Assembly: GCA_902780135.1 (NCBI GenBank)
Contig: CACZEK010000019.1
Span: forward strand, 1-49,855
Direction of reading: 5' to 3'
DNA: 49,855 nucleotides
Source: an uncultured bacterium
GTDB lineage: Bacteria; Verrucomicrobiota; Lentisphaeria; Victivallales; UBA1829
Position 1 is the first letter of the stretch; every line of letters begins with the position of its first letter. Of the stretch, positions 1 through 8,417 are shown piece by piece. Both the position numbers and the translations under genes were made by a program. The notes beneath the pieces are model-generated. The model saw nothing but the letters and a program-made list of their open reading frames with translations, searched no databases and was not told the origin of the DNA.

Positions 1-1232
1 GGGCCGAACACGCGCTGCGTGAGGGTGTTTTTCGCCTTTTCCAGGGAGTTCACGACGTCGCCGGTCTTGAAGCGGATCCAGCCTTTGCGGTCGGTGAGGC
101 TCCAGAGGGAGTTGACGGGGATGTGGTTCCACTGCCAGACGAGCGGGAGATCGCGGTCGCCGGACTTGCGGTTGAACTCGTCGGAGGCGACGCACTTCGG
201 GATGGCGGGGTGCTTCACGTTGATCGGGAGCGCGGGCAGGGTCTTGCCGTCGCCGTCGGTGCCGATCATCGGCCAGCCGTCTTTCCAGGTCACGGGGACG
301 AGGAACGGGATGCGGCCGACGCCGCCGCGGTCGCCGAAGAGCATGGCGTACCATTTTCCGTCCGGGGTGTCGACGAGGCCGCCCTGGGCGATGCCTTCGC
401 AGGAGAAGACCTTTTTGGATTCATAGGGGCCCTCGATCTTGTCGGCGCGGGCGCAGTAGACGCTGCGGACGTCCGGCCAGCCGATGTTGAAGAGGTAGTA
501 TTTGCCGTCGATCAGGTGCATCTGGGAGCCTTCGAGCAGGCTGCCGGTGTTTCCGGCGTCGCGGGCGGTGTCCGCGCGGGAGATGAGCACCTTGTTCTGA
601 ATGCGTCCGTTGGCGTCGACGCCGACGCCGCCTTTCTTGACGGCGGTGAGGTCGGAGGTCAGCTCGACGATCTTGCGGTCGCCGCCGTCCCAGATGATGT
701 AGTTGCGGCCGTCGTTGTCAAGCACGAGCGTGTGGTCGTGGAAGCGCGGGAGCGTGGCGATGCGTTTCCAGTCGCCCTTGGTCGGGTCCTTGCTGGTCCA
801 GATGTAGGTGCGGTTGGTGGGCTGGGAGAAGGAGGAGACGTAGAACGTGCCGTCCTTGTAGCGGATGCAGCTCGCCCAGGTGCCGTTGCCGTATTCGTTC
901 TGGCCGTTGGAGAGCGTGAGGCGGTCCTTCACGTTCTGGGGCAGGTCGTCGTCCAGCAGGTCGTCGTAGCAGTAGCTGACGATCTCCCAGTTCACCAGGT
1001 CCTTGGACATCATCACGGGCACGCCCGGGTTCATGTGCATGGTGGTGCTGGTCATGTAGTAGGTGTCGCCCACGCGGAGGACGGAGACGTCGGGGACGTC
1101 CGCCCAGATGATGGGGTTGAGGGGAGCCTGCTTGCCGTTGTCGGCGGCGGCAGCGGCGTCGTCGGCCGTGGCGCATGCGGCGGAGCAGCAGACGGCGGCG
1201 GCGAGCGCCAGGAGAGCGAATGTGTGTTTCAT
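1..1232 (-). CDS. Secreted glycoside hydrolase family 43 protein (3' end cut by window)
   Basis: Glycan-degrading enzyme of the five-bladed GH43 fold (beta-xylosidase / alpha-arabinofuranosidase type), exported from the cytoplasm. The N-terminus is a signal peptide (MKHTFALLALAAAVCCSAAC), possibly a lipoprotein type. The GH43 catalytic triad is readable: base D48 in VPDVSV, pKa-modulating D166 in HDHTLV, and acid E234 in LLEGSQM. After about residue 340 a second beta-sandwich begins (ASDEFNRKSG), as in two-domain GH43 xylosidases. The frame runs off the window start, so the C-terminus is missing. The ATG is preceded by AGAAAGG. It lies 191 bp downstream of the GH31 gene on the same strand, so the two may be co-expressed for hemicellulose use. 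Family assignment is firm; substrate is inferred. Confidence 0.88.
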   Translation of the reverse strand, partial: MKHTFALLALAAAVCCSAACATADDAAAAADNGKQAPLNPIIWADVPDVSVLRVGDTYYMTSTTMHMNPGVPVMMSKDLVNWEIVSYCYDDLLDDDLPQNVKDRLTLSNGQNEYGNGTWASCIRYKDGTFYVSSFSQPTNRTYIWTSKDPTKGDWKRIATLPRFHDHTLVLDNDGRNYIIWDGGDRKIVELTSDLTAVKKGGVGVDANGRIQNKVLISRADTARDAGNTGSLLEGSQMHLIDGKYYLFNIGWPDVRSVYCARADKIEGPYESKKVFSCEGIAQGGLVDTPDGKWYAMLFGDRGGVGRIPFLVPVTWKDGWPMIGTDGDGKTLPALPINVKHPAIPKCVASDEFNRKSGDRDLPLVWQWNHIPVNSLWSLTDRKGWIRFKTGDVVNSLEKAKNTLTQRVFG

Positions 1233-1423
1233 CTGCGGAAACCTTTCTGTGATCGTTAAGGAAACGAATTGTGAAAAACCGAAACTAAATGACGGAAATA
1301 ATATAATCCCCGTGCGCGCGTTTGGTATGCCGGATTTATCCAAAAATATATACTATTTGATAAAACTCCGATTGAGGGGGAACGGCGCGCGCGCACATTC
1401 CGCACGCGGGCGCCGGTTTTCCG

Positions 1424-4309
1424 TCAGAGTTTCACGGAGACCTCGTTTCCGCTGTAGTTGACGGTCCTGCCCTCGGAGATCTTTCCGTCGCGCACGACGG
1501 TCGCGCGGAACGTGCGGGTGCGTTCGCCGGTGGGGTAGGAGCCTTTGCGTTTGCCGACCTTCAGCGTAGACGCGGCGTCGTCCCAGGAGAACGTGATGTC
1601 GGAGTATTCGCCCTTTTCGTAGGCGTAGGTCTCGTTGTCGTCATCATGGAGCGTGAACGCGGCGTCCTTTCCGGGGTACACGCGGATTTCCAGGGGGGCG
1701 GACGTTTTCTGCGTGGCGTACTCGGTGTCCTCGCCGTTGAACGGGACGATGCTGCCCGCCCGCACGAAGAGCGGGAAACGGTCCACGGGGCATTCGCGGC
1801 TGATGCTGTCGCCGCCGTTGAGGCGCTCGTTGGTGAAGAAATCGTACCAGTCCGCGCCGACGGGGAGTTTGACCTCGACTTCGTTGTCGCTGTGGTTTTC
1901 GGCGTATTTCTTCAGTTCGGCGGGGGTCCTCCAGCAGAGCTTGAGTTCGCGCGTATAGAGGTTCTGGTAGTAGTCGAGTCGGAACTCGACCTTCTGGCCT
2001 TTCTTCAGCTCGATGTCGGCGGACTTGTAGCGGGCGTCCGCGGAGTTCCAGTCCTCGACGACCAGCTTGCCGTCGAGCCACAGGCGGAATCCGTCGTCGC
2101 CGGAGACGCCGATCTCGTACTTGCCGTCCTCGGGCGCGGTGATGAAGCCGGTGAGGCGGGCGGAGAAGTGGTCGCCGTTGCGGAGCCCTTCGGGCCAGTC
2201 CACGAGGGGCGGTCCGGGCCAGGAGAGGTCGACGACCTTTTCGACGGCTTCGCTGACCTTGCGGCGGAGGCGTTCGTCGGCGAAGTATTCGATCTTCACG
2301 CCGGGCTCGCCGCCGGGCGTGGTGAGAGCGGATGCGTCGATGACCGGGGGCCGCGGGCGCGAAACGTGGAGCAGGGAGCGCGTCACGGGCTGGACGAGGA
2401 ACGCGGGTCCGAACATGAACTGGGATTCGTTCGTGGCCGCGCCGGGGGAATCCGGGAAGTCCATGACGAGCGGGCGGGTCATGGTGTAGTGGTCCTGCGT
2501 GGTCATCCAGGCGAGGCCGTAGATGTAGGGCATCAGGCGGTAGCGGAGCTTCGCGGCGGAGAGATAGGACTCGTACATTTCGGGCGCGATGTCCTTGAAG
2601 CGCCACGGCTCCTTGCTGAACCCGGTGCCGTGCCAGCGGTAGACCGGGTTGAAGATCGCGAACTGGTTCCAGCGGGCGAGCAGTTCCTGGTATTCGGCGT
2701 TGTTGATGTTCCGGAAGCTGCTGGCGAAGAATCCGCCGGTGTCCTGCGTCCAGTAGGGCAGGCCGGAGAGCGAGGCGGAGAGTCCGCCGACGATGTCCTC
2801 CTTAAGGCGGCTCCAGCTGGCGGTGGTGTCGCCGGACCAGGAGAGGGCGGCGTAGCGCTGCTGTCCCGCCCAGGCGGAGCGCGTGAGGGTGAAGACGCGC
2901 TTGTCGGAGGTGGCGCGTTGTCCTTCGTAGCAGCCCATGGTGGTCATGAGCGTGTAGCTGTTCAGGTAGCGCGTGAAGTCGCCCATGGCGTTGACGCCGT
3001 TTTCCTTGATGTCGCGGATCATGGCGCGCTGGTCGTGGCAGGCGGAGCGCGTTTCGACCTCGGTGCCGTCCATCCAGGTGGCGTCGACGCCGACGTCGAG
3101 GAGCCCCTTCTTGAGGTGCTTGAAGTAGATGTCGCGGCCTTCCTGGCTGTAGGCGTCGTACACGCGGCCCTGGCGGATCCAGTGCGTCGGCTTGAAGCGG
3201 AGGTTCTTCTCGTCAAGCTCGCGTCCCAGGTCGCACTTGTCGCCGACGGTCGGCCAGATGGAGATCATGACCTTCGCGTGGAGGTCGTTGTGGATGGTGT
3301 CGCACATCGCCTTCGGATCGGGGTAGCGTTCCGGGTCCCAGGTCATGCTGGTCCAGTTGCCGTCCCGGTCGGTCCAGTACTGCCAGTCCTGCACGATGAA
3401 GTCGAGCGGATAGTGGTTCTGACGGAACGTCTCGACCATGCCGATCAGCTCCTGCTGCGAGCTGTAGCGTTCCTTGCTCATGAAGAAGCCGTACGCCTGG
3501 CGCGGGAACATCGGGGCGTCGCCGGTGAGCTCGCGGTACTGCGTGATCACCTCGTCGAGATTGTTTCCGGTCATGAGGTAGTAGTCGACGCCCGCGGGCG
3601 CGCTCTCCGACCAGATGGACATGCCGTTCGCGTCGTCCTTGAAGACGGACTGCGAGCAGATGTCCCACAGGATGCCGTAGTCATTGGACGAGGTGAGGAC
3701 GTTCGAATAGGCGGGGATGTTCGCCTGGACGATGAGGATCTCCTTCCCGCGGTAGTTCAGGAACGGGCGGATCGCCTGTCCGAGCCCGTAGACCGCCTCG
3801 TCCGGCCGGAGCGTGAAGGTCTGCTTCACTTCATAGGTCGGGGCGCCGGAGATCGTGACCTCCCTGATCTCGGGGCGGACGCCGGACTTTTCGGCGAGGA
3901 TGACCTTGCCGTCGGGGCGCGTGAACGTGAGCGAGCCGGTCGATTTTTCGACCTTGACCGTGACGGACGGCGAGGCGTACGTGACGGAATCCGCCGCGTC
4001 CTGTTTGAGCGTGAAATCCGCCTTGACGGGCTTCGCGATCACGGAGATGCTCGGATGCTTCGCGTGGGAAACGCCGTTCAGGTTCGAGGTTACGCGGAGC
4101 GTCTGCCCCTTGTCGCCGTAGAGTTCGATGTTCTTCGTGAGGTTTCCCGCCTTGATCCGGAGTCCGGCGTCGGTGACATTGCATTCGAACGCGTCGTCGG
4201 CGAACGCGGTCCCTGTGGCGGTGAGCATGGCGACTGCGCCGAGGAACGCGGCGGTGCGGATCCGGGCGGACCTGGGCGCGGCGTAGCGGTGTTTTCTGCG
4301 GATTGACAT
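1424..4309 (-). CDS. Secreted glycoside hydrolase family 31 alpha-glycosidase with PA14 domain
   Basis: Retaining alpha-glycosidase, 961 residues, likely extracytoplasmic (alpha-xylosidase or alpha-glucosidase type). Residues 1-39 form a signal peptide ending near TGTAFADD. An N-terminal beta-sandwich is followed by the (beta/alpha)8 barrel. The nucleophile is D414 in WMDGTEVE and the acid/base is D494 in WSGDTTASW. A PA14 carbohydrate-binding domain sits at about 668-795, after the barrel, followed by a C-terminal sheet (FTLHDDDNETYAYEKG). I chose the ATG at 4309 because AAAGGAG lies 11 nt upstream and the signal peptide starts there; the frame stays open to 4414. PA14-bearing GH31 enzymes known from Bacteroides and Cellvibrio act on xyloglucan, but those carry PA14 in the N-terminal domain. 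With GH43 downstream, a hemicellulose substrate is plausible but inferred. Confidence 0.92.
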   Translation of the reverse strand: MSIRRKHRYAAPRSARIRTAAFLGAVAMLTATGTAFADDAFECNVTDAGLRIKAGNLTKNIELYGDKGQTLRVTSNLNGVSHAKHPSISVIAKPVKADFTLKQDAADSVTYASPSVTVKVEKSTGSLTFTRPDGKVILAEKSGVRPEIREVTISGAPTYEVKQTFTLRPDEAVYGLGQAIRPFLNYRGKEILIVQANIPAYSNVLTSSNDYGILWDICSQSVFKDDANGMSIWSESAPAGVDYYLMTGNNLDEVITQYRELTGDAPMFPRQAYGFFMSKERYSSQQELIGMVETFRQNHYPLDFIVQDWQYWTDRDGNWTSMTWDPERYPDPKAMCDTIHNDLHAKVMISIWPTVGDKCDLGRELDEKNLRFKPTHWIRQGRVYDAYSQEGRDIYFKHLKKGLLDVGVDATWMDGTEVETRSACHDQRAMIRDIKENGVNAMGDFTRYLNSYTLMTTMGCYEGQRATSDKRVFTLTRSAWAGQQRYAALSWSGDTTASWSRLKEDIVGGLSASLSGLPYWTQDTGGFFASSFRNINNAEYQELLARWNQFAIFNPVYRWHGTGFSKEPWRFKDIAPEMYESYLSAAKLRYRLMPYIYGLAWMTTQDHYTMTRPLVMDFPDSPGAATNESQFMFGPAFLVQPVTRSLLHVSRPRPPVIDASALTTPGGEPGVKIEYFADERLRRKVSEAVEKVVDLSWPGPPLVDWPEGLRNGDHFSARLTGFITAPEDGKYEIGVSGDDGFRLWLDGKLVVEDWNSADARYKSADIELKKGQKVEFRLDYYQNLYTRELKLCWRTPAELKKYAENHSDNEVEVKLPVGADWYDFFTNERLNGGDSISRECPVDRFPLFVRAGSIVPFNGEDTEYATQKTSAPLEIRVYPGKDAAFTLHDDDNETYAYEKGEYSDITFSWDDAASTLKVGKRKGSYPTGERTRTFRATVVRDGKISEGRTVNYSGNEVSVKL

Positions 4310-4385
4310 GGGGTGTTCAGCTCCTTTCAGGGGAAAATGTCTGGTTTTTCCGGTTGTTTTTGCGTTGCGGATGCTTTTCCGCCAT

Positions 4386-4455
4386 AACGTATCATTTTGA
4401 ATGGGAAAAATCAACCGGATGTCCGAAATAATCCGTTAAAATATGAAATAATCCG
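4386..4455 (-). promoter_or_regulatory. Possible promoter and operator of the GH31 gene
   Basis: On the minus strand, TTGATT (4414-4409) and TACGTT (4391-4386) are 17 bp apart, a weak promoter match 77 bp before the GH31 start. Just upstream the 11-mer CGGATTATTTC occurs twice (4435-4425 and 4455-4445) exactly 20 bp apart, about two helical turns. That spacing suits a regulator binding one DNA face. Promoter call is tentative; the direct repeat is exact. Confidence 0.35.
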
Positions 4456-4842
4456 CGTTCCGGGACGTTAACGGAACGTTAAAAAAGACGGCCCCGCCCA
4501 AAAACACGGAAAAGAGCGGGACCGCCCGTCCGGTCCGCCGGGATCCGGGCTGCGTGGAACGACGCATGAAAGGAGGACTCCTGTTCCATACGTCTCCATG
4601 CCGGGTGCGGCAGAGTGCATCGGACCGTGATGCGGACATCAGACAAAAGGAAGGAAGCATATCGCGTGCCAGAATCGCGGAAAGGAAAGCCGGAAGCGTT
4701 TTTCCTGGAAAAAAGGAAGAAGAAAGATGGAAAAAGCGCGTGTGCGCCACTGGAAATCCTGTAAAAGCGGGATATATTATTATGATATGTCCGGGTTTTC
4801 CGCCTCGAACCATAGCGTCCCGCTTGCCGGAACACGCGATTT

Positions 4843-4893
4843 GTTTTACAGAAAATGTGCAATCCGCCCGAAAGGTTACATTTTGTGTAAAAC
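4843..4893. promoter_or_regulatory. Inverted repeat upstream of glnN (candidate activator site)
   Basis: Arms GTTTTACAGAAAATGT (4843-4858) and ACATTTTGTGTAAAAC (4878-4893) are reverse complements at 15 of 16 positions with a 19-bp spacer. The right arm ends 29 bp before the sigma-54-type promoter. Sigma-54 promoters need an upstream-bound enhancer protein, so this is a natural candidate site; it could instead be an RNA hairpin if a promoter lies further upstream. The stretch 4456-4842 otherwise shows no convincing gene. Confidence 0.55.
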
Positions 4894-4922
4894 GAGTGTT
4901 TCCGCATCCGCCTGAAAAGAAG

Positions 4923-4939
4923 TTGGCACGGGATATGCT
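4923..4939 (+). promoter_or_regulatory. Sigma-54 (-24/-12) promoter of glnN
   Basis: TTGGCAC-GGGAT-ATGCT matches the sigma-54 consensus TTGGCAC-N5-TTGCW with a single mismatch. The invariant GG (4925-4926) and GC (4937-4938) are separated by the required 10 bp. Transcription would begin near 4950, giving a leader of about 33 nt. Placement before a nitrogen-assimilation gene fits classical RpoN control. Confidence 0.72.
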
Positions 4940-4982
4940 ATTCAACGGCAGACAACCTCAACAACCCAAGGAGTTGGACAGT

Positions 4983-7118
4983 ATGAGCTATCTGAACAGG
5001 ATCAACGCCATCAACGCAGTCGCCGACCTCAAAGCCACCGAGCTCGCGCCTGCGGCCCCCATCGAACCCGATCACGACTACGCTGCCGACGTCTTCGACG
5101 CCGCCTCCATGCGCGAGTATCTGCCGAAGGATATCTGCGGCAAGCTGCTCGCGACCATCGAGACCGGCGCGCCGCTGGACGTGGACATCGCCGCCGACGT
5201 CGCCCACGCCATGAAGAAATGGGCGCTCGAACGCGGCGCCACGCACTACACGCACTGGTTCCAGCCGCTGACCGGATCGACCGCCGAAAAGCACGACGCC
5301 TTCCTCGAGATCAAGGACGGCAAGCCCATCCAGTCCTTCTCCGGCAAGAACCTGATCGTCGGCGAACCCGACGCCTCCAGCTTCCCGTCGGGCGGCATCC
5401 GTTCGACGTTCGAGGCGCGCGGCTACACGGCATGGGATCCGACCAGCCCGGCGTTCATCAAGCGCCACGGCAACGGCGCCACGCTGTGCATCCCGACCGC
5501 GTTCTGCGCGTACACCGGCGAAGCGCTCGACAAGAAGACCCCGCTGCTGCGTTCCATGCAGGCGCTCTCCTCCGCCACGCACCGCCTCATGAAGTGCTTC
5601 AACCTGCCCGAGGAGAAAGTGGAGATCACGCTCGGCGCGGAACAGGAGTATTTCCTGATCGACAAGCATTTCTACCTCATGCGCCCGGACCTCGTCCAGA
5701 CCGGACGTACCGTGTTCGGCGCGCCTCCGGCGAAGCACCAGCAGCTCGAGGACCACTATTTCGGCTCCATCAAGATGCGCGTGCTGAACTTCATGGCGGA
5801 TGTCGAACAGGAGCTCTGGAAGCTCGGCATCCCGGCGAAGACGCGCCACAACGAAGTCGCGCCCGCCCAGTTCGAGCTCGCGCCGATGTTCGAGGAAGTC
5901 AACCTCGCGTGCGACCACAACATGCTCATCATGGAAGTGCTCCGCCAGGTCGCCGACCGCTACGGATTCGTCTGCCTGCTCCATGAAAAGCCGTTCGCGG
6001 GCGTGAACGGTTCCGGCAAGCACAACAACTGGGCGGTCTCCTACGGCAAGACCAACCTGCTCAATCCGGGCAGCGACCCGCGCCAGAACGCCATCTTCCT
6101 GACCGTGCTCTGCGCGATCATCGAGGCGATCGACAAGCATGCCGACCTGCTCCGCGCCACCGTGACCGGAGCCGGAAACGACCACCGCCTCGGCGCCAAC
6201 GAAGCGCCGCCGGCAGTCATCTCCATGTACCTCGGCGACCAACTCGCCGACGTGATCGACCAGCTCGAACACAATGAGGTCAAGACCAGCCGCAGCGCGG
6301 GCGCCATGCGCATCGGCGTCGACACGCTCCCGCCGCTCCCGAAGGACGCCACCGACCGCAACCGCACCAGCCCGTTCGCGTTCACCGGCAACAAGTTCGA
6401 ATTCCGCGCCCCCGGCTCCAGCCAGTCCTGCGCCGGCCCGAACACCGTGCTGAACGTGATCGTGTCCGAGGCGTTCGACCGCATCGCGTCCGTGCTGGAA
6501 AAGCTCTCGAAGAAGGATTTCCACGACGGCCTGCAGAAGGAGCTCCGCAAGATCATCCGCACGCACAAGCGCATCATCTTCAACGGCGACGGCTACGCCG
6601 ACAACTGGCTGAAGGAAGCCGCGAAGCGCGGACTGCCGAACGCCAAGACCACCATGGACGCGCTCCGCTGCCTGACCGCGCCCGCCAACGTGAAGATGTT
6701 CGAAAAGTATCACGTCTACACGAAGCGCGAGCTCGAATCCCGCTACGAAGTCTTCCTGGAGGACTACCACCGCAGAATCCATATCGAAGGCGAAGTCGCG
6801 CTCGAGATCGCGACCAGCATGATCTATCCCACGGTCGCGCAGGAATACGCGAAGCTCTCCGCCGCGGTCGCCGCGGGCAAGTCCGCGGGCGTGAAGACCG
6901 GCGTCAAGGCCCTGTCCGCCTCCGCCGCCGAACTCGGCGCCAAGCTCGACGAGCTGAAGGTGAAGTCCGACGCGCTCCGCAAGGCGCTTGGCGGCCTTCA
7001 CGAGGAGATCCTCGCAGCCATGGCGGATCTGCGCGTGACGGTCGATTCCATCGAAAAGAACGTCTCCGACGAATCCTGGCCGCTGCCGAAGTACCGCGAA
7101 ATGCTGTTCGTGTACTGA
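4983..7118 (+). CDS. glnN: Type III glutamine synthetase
   Basis: Makes glutamine from glutamate, ammonia and ATP in the cytoplasm; GSIII enzymes are large dodecamers of about 700-730 residues, and this one has 711. Family motifs visible are THWFQPLTG, the glutamate-rich GAEQEYFLID, RHNEVAPAQFELAP, the VNGSGKHNNWAVSYG metal/ammonium region and GAGNDHRLGANEAPP. The C-terminal helical part (from about residue 625) is typical of GSIII. The start at 4983 has AAGGAG at 4968-4973, 9 nt upstream; the frame is open to 4554 but those codons overlap the promoter region and look non-coding. Single-gene unit: sigma-54-type promoter before it, strong terminator after it. Likely induced under nitrogen limitation. 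Confidence 0.96.
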   Translation: MSYLNRINAINAVADLKATELAPAAPIEPDHDYAADVFDAASMREYLPKDICGKLLATIETGAPLDVDIAADVAHAMKKWALERGATHYTHWFQPLTGSTAEKHDAFLEIKDGKPIQSFSGKNLIVGEPDASSFPSGGIRSTFEARGYTAWDPTSPAFIKRHGNGATLCIPTAFCAYTGEALDKKTPLLRSMQALSSATHRLMKCFNLPEEKVEITLGAEQEYFLIDKHFYLMRPDLVQTGRTVFGAPPAKHQQLEDHYFGSIKMRVLNFMADVEQELWKLGIPAKTRHNEVAPAQFELAPMFEEVNLACDHNMLIMEVLRQVADRYGFVCLLHEKPFAGVNGSGKHNNWAVSYGKTNLLNPGSDPRQNAIFLTVLCAIIEAIDKHADLLRATVTGAGNDHRLGANEAPPAVISMYLGDQLADVIDQLEHNEVKTSRSAGAMRIGVDTLPPLPKDATDRNRTSPFAFTGNKFEFRAPGSSQSCAGPNTVLNVIVSEAFDRIASVLEKLSKKDFHDGLQKELRKIIRTHKRIIFNGDGYADNWLKEAAKRGLPNAKTTMDALRCLTAPANVKMFEKYHVYTKRELESRYEVFLEDYHRRIHIEGEVALEIATSMIYPTVAQEYAKLSAAVAAGKSAGVKTGVKALSASAAELGAKLDELKVKSDALRKALGGLHEEILAAMADLRVTVDSIEKNVSDESWPLPKYREMLFVY

Positions 7119-7152
7119 GTGTCCGCGGATTCAACCCAAATCAACTCGTCCG

Positions 7153-7190
7153 GACCGATCCGGGGCTTTCCCGGGTCGGTCTTTCCTTGT
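7153..7190 (+). terminator. Rho-independent terminator after glnN
   Basis: GACCGATCCGGG (7153-7164), loop GCTTT, CCCGGGTCGGTC (7170-7181), then TTTCCTTGTT. The 12-bp stem has one G-U wobble. It begins 35 nt after the glnN stop. Confidence 0.88.
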
Positions 7191-7262
7191 TCCCCGATGC
7201 GCCGGGGTTGAATTAAAAACAAAAAAATTTAGAAAAATAATCGTTTAAGGCGCAAAGCGGAT

Positions 7263-7290
7263 TTGCATTTGTCGTTTGACGTGTTATATT
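7263..7290 (+). promoter_or_regulatory. Probable promoter of the GspC-like gene
   Basis: TTGCAT (7263-7268), 16-bp spacer, TATATT (7285-7290), in an AT-rich stretch 43 bp before the start codon. The -10 box is good and the -35 weak. Confidence 0.5.
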
Positions 7291-7332
7291 GATGCCTGTA
7301 CCAAACAATCCGCCCTCAAGGAGTCCTCCGCT

Positions 7333-8301
7333 ATGAAATTTCTGCTGATCGCTCTTAACATCATTTTTGCGGCCGCCGTCGTGCATCTCGCCTGGATTTC
7401 CGTCAACGATCCGGTCGATTTCGCTTCGCGTGCCAAGACGGTCCCGAACGCGGGCATCGACAGGAAAAAGCCGTCCGCGACACGTGTCCGCGCGAAGAAG
7501 CAGACTGCCATGACGGAATCCCCCGCCGTGACGGAGAAGAAGATCGAGGCGCTGGTGAAGCGCAATGTCTTCAATACGGAACGCGTGCCCGACGCGCCCG
7601 CGAACCGGACCGCCCAGCGGAACACCCAGCAGATCCGCGCCGACATGAGCCTGGTCGGCACCTATGTCATCGGCGATTCCCTCGGCGCGATCATCCTCCA
7701 GCGTCTTCAGGGCAACGCCCAGCAGCAGCTGAAGGCGCTCCAGCAGAAGGAATACGAGCAGTACCAGGCGTCCGCGACCCGCATCACGGATCCGAAGAAA
7801 CGCGCCGAAGCGGCGGCCGCGCGCGCCGCGGGCGAAGACGATGAGGAAGGGGGCGAAGACGCCGACGGCAAAAAAGTCATCATCATGGGGAATCCCTCGA
7901 TTTCGGCGAACAACGTCTTCCGCCAGCATCTGAAGGTCGGCGACACCACCGTGAACGGCTACAAGCTTGAAGAAGTGACCCGCACCTCCGCCGTCCTCAC
8001 CAAGAACAACGAACGGATCGAACTCTCCCTGCTCACGCCGTCCGAAGCCGGAAACATCGCGCGCCAGCGCCAGAACAATAACAACAACAGAAACCAGCAG
8101 AACAACAATAACAACCGGAACAATAACAATAATAACAACCGGAACAACAACGCGCAGAACAACAACCGGAACAATAACAACGCCCGGAACAATAACAACA
8201 ATAACAACCGGAACAACAACGCCCGGAATAATAACAACAATAACAACCGGAACAACAATAACAACCGGAACAGCAGCCGCGACGACTGGGAGTGGTTCTG
8301 A
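7333..8301 (+). CDS. GspC-like inner-membrane protein with Asn-rich tail
   Basis: 322 residues. Residues 1-22 form an N-terminal membrane anchor (MKFLLIALNIIFAAAVVHLAW). Residues 75-240 resemble the homology region of type II secretion protein C: VKRNVFN, then SLVGTYVIGDSLGAIIL, then HLKVGDTTVNGYKLEEVTR and AVLTKNNERIEL. GspC proteins link the inner-membrane platform to the secretin, so this would face the periplasm. An acidic insert (EDDEEGGEDADG) interrupts the region. From residue 244 to 316 the chain is almost only Asn with Arg and a few Gln or Ala, ending SSRDDWEWF. Start ATG has AAGGAG at 7318-7323. No other Gsp genes are nearby, so the role rests on the domain resemblance alone; it could be a pilus or competence PilP-like protein. 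Confidence 0.6.
   Translation: MKFLLIALNIIFAAAVVHLAWISVNDPVDFASRAKTVPNAGIDRKKPSATRVRAKKQTAMTESPAVTEKKIEALVKRNVFNTERVPDAPANRTAQRNTQQIRADMSLVGTYVIGDSLGAIILQRLQGNAQQQLKALQQKEYEQYQASATRITDPKKRAEAAAARAAGEDDEEGGEDADGKKVIIMGNPSISANNVFRQHLKVGDTTVNGYKLEEVTRTSAVLTKNNERIELSLLTPSEAGNIARQRQNNNNNRNQQNNNNNRNNNNNNNRNNNAQNNNRNNNNARNNNNNNNRNNNARNNNNNNNRNNNNNRNSSRDDWEWF
8074..8275 (+). repeat. AAC/AAT codon repeat encoding the poly-Asn tail
   Basis: Purine- and A-rich simple-sequence DNA made of AAC and AAT codons interrupted by CGG and, less often, GCC. The longer unit recurs three to four times with small length changes, as expected from slippage. Both Asn codons alternate, which argues for selection on the protein sequence as well as DNA slippage. 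Confidence 0.9.
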
Positions 8302-8417
8302 TCCCCCCGCTCCCCATCCGTCAGCGATTCGGCCGATGAACAGGGAGCGGGTCCCGGCCCGGAAATGCCGGGTCGTCCCGGATTCCCCTCCGTTCACCGG
8401 CTTTTTCTTCCCCCGCC

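Noticed and set aside
123..4306. Plus-strand open frames opposite GH43 and GH31
   Set aside because: Low-complexity shadow translations; the minus strand shows complete catalytic motifs and signal peptides.
4554..4982. 143-codon N-terminal extension of glnN, and minus-strand frames in the same gap
   Set aside because: The extension crosses the promoter and inverted repeat and does not look like protein; the AAGGAG-ATG at 4983 gives the normal GSIII length.
4938..7001. Minus-strand open frame of 687 codons opposite glnN
   Set aside because: Shadow of a clear GSIII gene; same codon-avoidance effect.
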